From Rhodospirillaceae bacterium (GTDB lineage Bacteria > Pseudomonadota > Alphaproteobacteria > UBA8366 > GCA-2717185): a DNA stretch of 5,721 nt. Both the position numbers and the translations under genes were made by a program. Below are positions 1 through 5,457 of the stretch, in pieces. Position 1 is the stretch's first letter; each line of letters starts with the position of its first letter. The stretch covers positions 1-5,721 of the forward strand of contig JAPPPC010000482.1 in the NCBI GenBank assembly GCA_028817685.1. Reading direction: 5' to 3'. Under the pieces are notes generated by a model. That model saw only the letters and a list, made by a program, of their open reading frames with translations. It searched no databases and had not been told where the DNA came from.

Positions 1-169
1 CCCCGATTGTAATGACTAAATACAAAGTAACGCAAATTTTATCGGCATTGTAACTATACATGCCCCGACACCCAAATAAATTGTCCTGGGTTCAGCGCGC
101 TCGCCGGAACCGAAACCCATCCTCGAATACGGTTGCAGAAAGGTCCCTGTCGGCTGGCAGAACCCCAGT

Positions 170-193
170 AATTCCGCCATTAAATGGGGAATT
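170..193. repeat. Inverted repeat / potential hairpin upstream of urtA
   Basis: Arms AATTCC(G)CCAT (170-180) and ATGGGGAATT (184-193) are complementary over 10 base pairs if G176 is bulged, with a TAA loop. No T-run follows on either strand, so it does not look like an intrinsic terminator. It could be a protein-binding dyad or chance. Function unknown. Confidence 0.35.
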
Positions 194-327
194 CATCCCG
201 CAAAACTTATTCCTGATTGAAGCGCGGTACGTTCCAGGCAGCGCGCCCGCGGCGTTGCGCGATAAGCAGTTCTGGCGCTGATTAATTTTTAGCCGCCGCG
301 TCACAAACGCCTAATAATTAATCAAAT

Positions 328-341
328 TTAAGGAGCCTTAA
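328..341. repeat. Palindrome TTAAGG-AG-CCTTAA, possible operator
   Basis: Two perfect 6-base arms are separated by 2 bases, about 70 bases upstream of the sigma-54 -24 element. The position is compatible with an activator or repressor site, but the sequence does not match the NtrC consensus (TGCACC-N5-GGTGCA type). The factor, if any, is unknown. Confidence 0.3.
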
Positions 342-380
342 CCGCAGTACTTTGCGAGTGGCATTCAAATGTCTCCATAA

Positions 381-393
381 AATCAACAGGGTA
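381..393 (+). promoter_or_regulatory. Possible IHF-binding site
   Basis: AATCAACAGGGTA matches the IHF core WATCAANNNNTTR at all specified positions except one (G instead of the first T of TTR). It sits in an A/T-rich stretch about 20 bases upstream of the -24 element, between that element and the dyads further up. DNA bending by IHF at this kind of position commonly helps a distant activator touch the sigma-54 holoenzyme. The motif is short and degenerate, so this remains a suggestion. Confidence 0.3.
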
Positions 394-410
394 GAAGAAT
401 TTTTTGGGCA

Positions 411-427
411 TTGGCACGGTCGTTGCT
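411..427 (+). promoter_or_regulatory. Sigma-54 (RpoN) -24/-12 promoter of the urt operon
   Basis: The sequence TTGGCACGGTCGTTGCT matches the RpoN consensus YTGGCACG-N4-TTGCW at every specified base. The invariant GG (413-414) and GC (425-426) are separated by exactly 10 bases. If C426 is taken as -12, transcription would start near position 438 and give a leader of about 33 bases before the urtA ATG. Sigma-54 promoters need an enhancer-binding activator. For urea uptake genes this is typically NtrC under nitrogen limitation, but I could not find a clear NtrC site upstream, so the activator is inferred. Confidence 0.85.
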
Positions 428-459
428 CCTAACCGTTCGTGTGCAATGAATAATTCGTT

Positions 460-464
460 GGGAG
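460..464 (+). promoter_or_regulatory. Ribosome binding site that sets the urtA start
   Basis: GGGAG lies 6 bases before ATG 471. The TTG codon at 468, directly ahead in the same frame, would leave only 3 bases of spacing. ATG 471 is therefore the better start, making UrtA 429 residues rather than 430. Confidence 0.75.
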
Positions 465-470
465 CAATTG

Positions 471-1760
471 ATGAAACGTTTTGGAAAAGTGGCGCGCGGT
501 TTGGCGATCGCGGGCGCAACGGCAGGGCTGATGATGACCTCCGCCGTCCAGGCCGCCGATACGATTAAGGTCGGCGTGCTGCATTCGCTGTCCGGCACCA
601 TGGCCATCAGCGAAACGACCCTGAAGGACACGGTCCTGATGATGGTCGACGACCTGAACAAGAAGGGCGGGCTGCTCGGCAAGAAGGTCGAGGCGGTCGT
701 CGTCGATCCGGCCTCGAACTGGCCGCTGTTCGCCGAGAAGGCGCGCGAATTGATCACCGCCAAAAAGGTCGATGTGGTCTTCGGCTGCTGGACCTCGGTG
801 TCCCGCAAGTCGGTGCTGCCGGTCTTCGAAGAGCTGAACAGCATGCTGTTCTACCCCGTCCAGTATGAGGGAGAAGAGTCCTCCCGCAACGTGTTCTACA
901 CCGGCGCCGCGCCGAACCAGCAGGCGATCCCGGCCGTCGAATATCTGATGAGCGAAGACGGCGGTGCCGCCAAGCGCTGGGTGCTGCTCGGCACCGACTA
1001 TGTCTATCCGCGGACGACCAACAAGATCCTGCGAGCCTTCCTGAAGTCGAAAGGCGTCAAGGAAGAAGACATCATGGAGAACTACACGCCCTTCGGTCAC
1101 TCCGACTGGCAGACGATCGTCGCGGAAGTGAAGAAGTTCGCCGGCGCCGGCAAGAAAACCGCGGTCGTCTCGACGATCAATGGCGACGCCAACGTGCCGT
1201 TCTACAAGGAACTCGCCAACCAGGGCATCAAGGCGGAAGACATCCCCGTCGTCGCCTTCTCGGTCGGTGAAGAGGAACTCGCCGGTCTCGACACCAAGCC
1301 CCTGGTCGGCCATCTCGCCGCCTGGAACTACTTCATGAGCGTCGAGACGCCGGAGAACGAAGCCTTCATCAAGAAGTGGCACGCCTTCATCAAAGACGAG
1401 AAGCGGGTCACCAACGATCCGATGGAAGCGCACTATATCGGCTTCAACATGTGGGTGCAGGCGGTCAAGCAGGCCGGCACTACGGACGTCGATGCGGTGC
1501 GCCAGGCGATGTACGGCCAGAAGGTGAAGAACCTGACCGGCGGCATCTCCGTCATGAACACCAACCACCATTTGTCGAAGCCGGTCCTGATCGGCGAAGT
1601 CCAGGAAGACGGCCAGTTCGACACGGTCTGGAGCACGGATGGGCTCGTCGTGGGTGACGCCTGGAGCGACTACATCCCCGAGAGCGCCAAACTGACCGCC
1701 GACTGGACCTATCCCTGGGTCTGCGGCAACTGCGTCAAACCGAACCATATGACCAACTAA
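471..1760 (+). CDS. urtA: Urea ABC transporter substrate-binding protein UrtA
   Basis: Periplasmic binding protein that captures urea and hands it to the UrtB/UrtC permease. The 429-residue length is usual for the family. Residues 1-29 form a signal peptide: basic start (MKRFGK), hydrophobic stretch, and an A-X-A site (VQA-ADTIK) with cleavage near residue 28. No lipobox cysteine is present, so it should be soluble. The mature protein opens with IKVGVLHSLSGTMAISE, typical of type I (Leu/Ile/Val-like) binding proteins. FGCWTSVSRKSVLPVFEE (residues 104-121) and LFYPVQYEGEE (126-136) are hallmarks of the UrtA/FmdD/AmiC subgroup. Cys106 belongs to that motif, and Cys418 and Cys421 form a C-terminal CGNC that could be a disulfide. 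It is the first gene of the operon, behind a sigma-54 promoter and followed by a hairpin. The closest alternative is FmdD, the binding protein for formamide and short amides. The complete urtBCDE set downstream favours urea. Confidence 0.95.
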   Translation: MKRFGKVARGLAIAGATAGLMMTSAVQAADTIKVGVLHSLSGTMAISETTLKDTVLMMVDDLNKKGGLLGKKVEAVVVDPASNWPLFAEKARELITAKKVDVVFGCWTSVSRKSVLPVFEELNSMLFYPVQYEGEESSRNVFYTGAAPNQQAIPAVEYLMSEDGGAAKRWVLLGTDYVYPRTTNKILRAFLKSKGVKEEDIMENYTPFGHSDWQTIVAEVKKFAGAGKKTAVVSTINGDANVPFYKELANQGIKAEDIPVVAFSVGEEELAGLDTKPLVGHLAAWNYFMSVETPENEAFIKKWHAFIKDEKRVTNDPMEAHYIGFNMWVQAVKQAGTTDVDAVRQAMYGQKVKNLTGGISVMNTNHHLSKPVLIGEVQEDGQFDTVWSTDGLVVGDAWSDYIPESAKLTADWTYPWVCGNCVKPNHMTN

Positions 1761-1772
1761 AGTCGTTCCTCC

Positions 1773-1806
1773 ATCGGCCGGGGACGCACCTGCGGACCCG
1801 GCCGAT
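1773..1806 (+). terminator. urtA-urtB intercistronic hairpin (attenuator or mRNA stabiliser)
   Basis: ATCGGCCGGG (1773-1782) and CCCGGCCGAT (1797-1806) are perfectly complementary over 10 base pairs, mostly G-C. Between them, GA (1783-1784) faces GA (1795-1796), a possible tandem sheared G-A internal loop. CGC (1785-1787) pairs with GCG (1792-1794) around an ACCT loop. The downstream side has only a weak T-run (ATTTCC), so full termination is unlikely because urtB-E depend on read-through. A partial terminator, or a 3' barrier protecting urtA mRNA from exonucleases, would give more binding protein than membrane subunits. Confidence 0.6.
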
Positions 1807-1847
1807 TTCCCTGCTCGAAAAACAATACAAACACGGCGGACCCTTCA

Positions 1848-3485
1848 ATGCGCGCAGCTCTGCGAATAATCGCTCTTGTCATTGCCGCTGCGTTGGCCTC
1901 CACCGCCGCCGCCCAGACCGACGACGCGACCCTGACCAAGCTGGTCGCGGATCTCGGTCAAAAAAGCTTCTCGAAAAAATCGAAGGCGATCGACGCGCTG
2001 GTCGCGACAGGTGATCCCCGGGTCGCCGCCATCCTCGAAGCGATGCTGTCGCGCAACCTGTATAAGCAAAAATCCGACAATGCGATCTTGGTCAAAACCA
2101 AGAAAGACGGAAAATCCGTCTATCAAAATCCGCTGACAAAAGCGGCTGTCGCGACGACGTCGAAACTGAAGAAAGTCCGAATCAACAATAAGCTGCGCAA
2201 AAAACTGCGCGGTGCGATCGGCAGCCTCAGCCTGCAAAACAAGGATCCGGCGAAACGTATCGCCGCAGCCGACGCGGTGTTCAAGTCGCGCGCCAAGGGG
2301 ATGCTAGCGCCCTTGGAAGCCGCGCTGAGCTCAGAGCCGGATGACGCGGTCCGGGACCGGATGCGCCGCGCGCTGGGCGCCATCCAGCTGGTGCATGGGA
2401 GTGACCCTGAAGTCCGCGTTGCTGCGGTCGAGACGCTCGGCGAGTTTGCCGACCCGGAAGTCCGTGGGCTCCTCAACAGCCTGCTGGTCAAAAGCGGCGA
2501 CGGATCCCACGCGGAAGCCGACGTCACGATTCGCGCCGCGGCCGAGGAAGTCCTGACGGCCGCTGAGCGCAGCGCCGCCTTCTGGGGAACGGTGCAAAAC
2601 CTCTTCCAGGGCGTCAGTCTGGGATCGGTCCTGCTGCTGGCTGCGATCGGGCTCGCGATCACCTTCGGCGTCATGGGCGTGATCAACATGGCGCATGGCG
2701 AGATGGTGATGCTGGGCGCCTATACGACATTCGTCGTACAGGACATCATTCGCACCACCGCCCCCGGCCTGTTCGACCTGTCGCTCTTCATCGCGATCCC
2801 CGCGGCCTTTCTGGTGGCCGGCGCGGTCGGCGTGGCGATCGAACGCGGGGTCATCCGCTTTCTCTACGGCCGGCCTCTGGAGACCTTGCTGGCGACTTGG
2901 GGAATCAGCCTGGTCCTGCAGCAATTCGTGCGCAGCGTCTTCGGACCGACCAACCGCGAGGTCGGCACGCCGTCCTGGATGCAGGGCGCGATCCAGACCG
3001 CGGAAGGGCTCACCCTGACCTATAACCGCATCGCCATCATCGTCTTCTCCCTGATGGTCATGGGCGTTCTGCTGCTGGTGTTGCGCCGGACCTGGTTCGG
3101 GCTGCAAATGCGCGCGGTGACGCAGAACCGGCCGATGGCGAGCGCCATGGGAATCCGCACCGGCTGGGTCGATGCGATGACCTTCGGGCTGGGCTCCGGC
3201 ATCGCCGGTATCGCAGGGGTGGCGCTCAGCCAGATCGACAATGTCAGCCCCAATCTCGGCCAAAGCTACATCATCGATTCCTTCCTGGTCGTCGTCTTCG
3301 GCGGTGTCGGGAACTTGTGGGGCACGCTGGTCGGTGCGCTATCGCTTGGTGTCGTCAACAAGTTCCTGGAGCCTTACGCCGGCGCCGTGCTGGGCAAGAT
3401 CTTCGTCCTTGTCGTCGTCATCCTGTTCATCCAGAAGCGGCCGCGCGGCTTGTTCGCGCTCAAGGGCCGTGCGGTGGAGAGCTGA
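1848..3485 (+). CDS. urtB: Urea ABC transporter permease UrtB, with long N-terminal periplasmic domain
   Basis: One of the two membrane subunits of the urea importer (LivH-like family), 545 residues. The start ATG has GGCGGA 7 bases upstream. Residues 1-23 look like a signal peptide (MRAALRIIALVIAAALA, then STAAAQ). Residues of about 24-245 form a soluble helical domain with HEAT-like repeats, for example DDAVRDRMRRALGAI (165-179) and DPEVRVAAVETLGEFADPEV (186-205). The permease core follows from about 246. It includes GVMGVINMAHGEMVMLGAY (274-292), an EAA-type coupling loop at about 412-435 (LRRTWFGLQMRAVTQN...MGI), and IDSFLVVVFGGVGNLWGT (476-493). Cyanobacterial UrtB lacks most of this extension, while many proteobacterial UrtB proteins carry it, as far as I know the family. 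It follows urtA after 87 bases containing a hairpin and nearly abuts urtC. Lysine-rich, A-rich codons around residues 40-125 differ from the rest of the gene. Confidence 0.94.
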   Translation: MRAALRIIALVIAAALASTAAAQTDDATLTKLVADLGQKSFSKKSKAIDALVATGDPRVAAILEAMLSRNLYKQKSDNAILVKTKKDGKSVYQNPLTKAAVATTSKLKKVRINNKLRKKLRGAIGSLSLQNKDPAKRIAAADAVFKSRAKGMLAPLEAALSSEPDDAVRDRMRRALGAIQLVHGSDPEVRVAAVETLGEFADPEVRGLLNSLLVKSGDGSHAEADVTIRAAAEEVLTAAERSAAFWGTVQNLFQGVSLGSVLLLAAIGLAITFGVMGVINMAHGEMVMLGAYTTFVVQDIIRTTAPGLFDLSLFIAIPAAFLVAGAVGVAIERGVIRFLYGRPLETLLATWGISLVLQQFVRSVFGPTNREVGTPSWMQGAIQTAEGLTLTYNRIAIIVFSLMVMGVLLLVLRRTWFGLQMRAVTQNRPMASAMGIRTGWVDAMTFGLGSGIAGIAGVALSQIDNVSPNLGQSYIIDSFLVVVFGGVGNLWGTLVGALSLGVVNKFLEPYAGAVLGKIFVLVVVILFIQKRPRGLFALKGRAVES

Positions 3486-3488
3486 TCG

Positions 3489-4652
3489 ATGTCATCCCAC
3501 CGCGGCTTCATCCTGCCCTACCTGACCTCGGCGCCGCTGGGCGGCCGTATCCTGCTCGGCGTGCTGGCGCTGCTGGCTGTTCTGGTCCCCGTTCTGAATC
3601 TGGCGTTCCCACCGGAGTCGGCATTGCACGTGCCGACCTATGTGGTCGCGCTGGTCGGCAAATATCTCTGCTTCGCGTTGCTGGCGATCAGTGTCGATCT
3701 GATCTGGGGCTATTGCGGTATCCTCAGCCTCGGTCACGGCGCGTTCTTCTCGCTCGGCGGTTACGCGATGGGCATGTATCTCATGCGCCAGATCGGCGAC
3801 CGCGGTGTCTACAAGGACCCGGTGCTGCCGGACTTCATGGTGTTCCTGAACTGGAAGGAACTGCCCTGGTACTGGTACGGGTTCGATTCCTTTCCTTTCG
3901 CCATGCTGATGGTCCTGCTTGCGCCCGGGCTGCTGGCCCTGGTCTTCGGCTTTTTCGCCTTCCGCTCGCGGGTCACCGGTGTCTATCTGTCGATCATCAC
4001 CCAGGCGATGACCTTCGCCCTGCTGCTCGCCTTCTTCCGCAACGATATGGGGTTCGGCGGCAATAACGGCCTAACGGATTTCAAGGACATCCTCGGCTTC
4101 AACCTGCAATCCGACGCCACGCGGATCGGGCTGTTCGTCGCCTCCGCGCTCGCGCTGGCGGGCGGTTACTTGCTCAGCCTTTTCATCGTGAAGTCGAAGC
4201 TCGGCCGTGTCCTGGTCGCGATCCGCGACGCGGAAAGCCGCGCCCGGTTCCTCGGCTATCGGGTCGAGCACTATAAGCTCTTCGTCTTCACCGTCTCGGC
4301 CATGATGGCCGGTGTCGCCGGCGCGCTCTACGTCCCGCAGGTCGGCATTATCAATCCGAGCGAATTCTCGCCCGCCAACTCGATCGAGATCGTCGTCTGG
4401 GTCGCGCTCGGGGGACGCGGCACCTTGCATGGAGCGGCGCTGGGCGCGGTGCTGGTCAATTTTGCAAAGACCTATCTGACCGGCGCAGCGCCGGAATTCT
4501 GGCTCTATTTCCTGGGCGCCCTGTTCATCCTGGTGACCATCCTGCTGCCGAAGGGCATCGCCGGATTGCTCGGCAACGCTCCGGGCAGCCGGACGGCGTT
4601 CAGCAAGATCGGCGCGCGGCTCTCCAGCCTCTTTCCCGGGAGGGCGCTATGA
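3489..4652 (+). CDS. urtC: Urea ABC transporter permease UrtC
   Basis: Second membrane subunit, LivM-like, 387 residues, which pairs with UrtB to form the transmembrane channel. GGAGAG (3476-3481), inside the end of urtB, lies 7 bases before the ATG, and only 3 bases separate the urtB stop from this start. Diagnostic segments are LIWGYCGILSLGHGAFFSLG (71-90), the tryptophan-rich NWKELPWYWYGF (121-132), which I associate with UrtC rather than amino-acid LivM proteins, and GNNGLTDF (191-198). The EAA loop at about 236-257 (SKLGRVLVAIRDAES...FLGY) should contact an ATPase. The C-terminal part contains NPSEFSPANSIEIVVWVALG (289-308) and GRGTLHGAALGA (309-320). Alternating hydrophobic stretches suggest roughly eight to ten membrane helices. 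The end overlaps urtD by four bases (ATGA), so translation is probably coupled. Confidence 0.94.
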   Translation: MSSHRGFILPYLTSAPLGGRILLGVLALLAVLVPVLNLAFPPESALHVPTYVVALVGKYLCFALLAISVDLIWGYCGILSLGHGAFFSLGGYAMGMYLMRQIGDRGVYKDPVLPDFMVFLNWKELPWYWYGFDSFPFAMLMVLLAPGLLALVFGFFAFRSRVTGVYLSIITQAMTFALLLAFFRNDMGFGGNNGLTDFKDILGFNLQSDATRIGLFVASALALAGGYLLSLFIVKSKLGRVLVAIRDAESRARFLGYRVEHYKLFVFTVSAMMAGVAGALYVPQVGIINPSEFSPANSIEIVVWVALGGRGTLHGAALGAVLVNFAKTYLTGAAPEFWLYFLGALFILVTILLPKGIAGLLGNAPGSRTAFSKIGARLSSLFPGRAL

Positions 4653-5437
4653 GCGAGATCCAGCGCGCGCGCCCGAAAGTTGACGGCGGCGATACCAAAT
4701 TCGAGCCGATCCTCTATCTCGATGGCGTCTCGGTCGCGTTCGACGGTTTCAAAGCCCTGAACGAACTGAGCTTCTACGTCGAGCCGGGCGAACTGCGCGC
4801 GATCATCGGGCCGAACGGGGCCGGTAAGACGACGATGATGGATGTCATCACCGGCAAGACGCAGCCGGACTCCGGCACCGTCCTGTTTCGCGGCGATGTC
4901 GATCTGACCAAGATGGACGAGGCGGCGATCGCGACGCTGGGGATCGGCCGTAAGTTCCAGAAGCCGACCGTCTTCGAAAACCACACCGTCTTCGAGAATC
5001 TGGAGCTGGCGCTCGCCGGCGACCGTTCGGCGCGGGCTTCCCTGTTCTTCCGTCTCAAGGACGACCAGTCGATGCGCATCGACTCCGTGCTGGAAACGAT
5101 CGCGCTGACCAATCTGCAGGACACGCTCGCTGGCGCGTTGTCACACGGTCAGAAACAATGGCTCGAGATCGGCATGCTGCTCATTCAGGACCCGGAGCTG
5201 CTGCTCGTCGACGAACCTGCCGCCGGCATGACCGATGCCGAGACCGAACAGACGGCCGAACTGCTGAAAGAGATTTCCGTCAACCATTCGCTTGTCGTGG
5301 TCGAGCACGATATGGAGTTCGTCCGCGCCCTGGAATCGAAAGTCACGGTCCTGCACGAAGGATCCGTGCTGGCGGAAGGGGCCCTCGACACGGTGCAGCA
5401 GGACGAGCGGGTCATCGAAGTCTATCTGGGACGCTAA
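4649..5437 (+). CDS. urtD: Urea ABC transporter ATP-binding protein UrtD
   Basis: Cytoplasmic ATPase subunit, LivG-like, 262 residues, which powers urea import with UrtE. All ABC motifs are intact: A-loop region FDGFKAL (31-37), Walker A GPNGAGKTT (54-62), Q-loop RKFQKPTVFE (Gln104), signature LSHGQKQ (164-170), Walker B LLLVDEP (184-190) with catalytic Glu189, and switch His220 in VVEHDMEFV. The signature is LSHGQ instead of the common LSGGQ. LSHG is a usual variant in UrtD-type ATPases, so it is not a defect. The C-terminus VIEVYLGR is typical of LivG/UrtD subunits. The start overlaps the urtC stop as ATGA, with GGGAGG (4638-4643) ideally placed 5 bases upstream. About 20 residues precede the ABC core. 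Confidence 0.95.
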   Translation: MSEIQRARPKVDGGDTKFEPILYLDGVSVAFDGFKALNELSFYVEPGELRAIIGPNGAGKTTMMDVITGKTQPDSGTVLFRGDVDLTKMDEAAIATLGIGRKFQKPTVFENHTVFENLELALAGDRSARASLFFRLKDDQSMRIDSVLETIALTNLQDTLAGALSHGQKQWLEIGMLLIQDPELLLVDEPAAGMTDAETEQTAELLKEISVNHSLVVVEHDMEFVRALESKVTVLHEGSVLAEGALDTVQQDERVIEVYLGR

Positions 5438-5457
5438 CGAAACGATCTGAATCAACG

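Larger units (their letters stand above)
1..410. other. Non-coding upstream region of urtA, no gene recognised
   Basis: I see no convincing gene here. Short open frames exist on both strands (for example 60-281 on + and 92-304 on -), but they lack a Shine-Dalgarno sequence, resemble nothing I know and overlap each other. Base composition is mixed, with AT-rich patches around 1-60, 280-345 and 360-410, unlike the even GC-rich coding DNA downstream. The stretch contains several short inverted repeats (170-193, 280-323, 328-341, 343-356, 362-371), which suits a regulatory region feeding the sigma-54 promoter at 411-427. The preceding gene, and its orientation, lie outside the window. Confidence 0.7.

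Noticed and set aside
55..60. TATACA as a sigma-70 -10 box
   Set aside because: No acceptable -35 element lies 16-18 bases upstream and no gene follows closely, so it is not supported.
164..170. LSHGQ in place of LSGGQ in UrtD (residue numbers) as a sign of an inactive ATPase
   Set aside because: All other catalytic motifs are intact, and LSHG is a normal variant in UrtD-like ATPases.
60..281. Small + strand open frame (73 codons) in the upstream region
   Set aside because: No Shine-Dalgarno sequence, no recognisable family, an opposing open frame over the same stretch and mixed base composition. Chance is the simpler explanation.
343..356. CGCA-N6-TGCG as an NtrC-binding site
   Set aside because: The half-sites are too close together and lack the CC/GG of the TGCACC-N5-GGTGCA consensus, so it is recorded only as a dyad.
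429..1748. Long open frame on the minus strand opposite urtA (439 codons)
   Set aside because: It is the mirror of a GC-rich gene whose codon pattern suppresses antisense stops. The protein is low-complexity (rich in D, R, G, H) with no recognisable domain, while the + strand frame is a clear UrtA.
2331..3263. Open frame on the minus strand opposite urtB (310 codons)
   Set aside because: Same antisense shadow effect; the translation is rich in H, D, R, Q and A with no family resemblance, and it lies wholly inside urtB.
3317..4066. + strand open frame of 249 codons spanning the urtB-urtC junction
   Set aside because: It overlaps both well-supported permease genes in another frame, and its arginine/proline/alanine-rich translation is typical of a shifted reading of GC-rich DNA.
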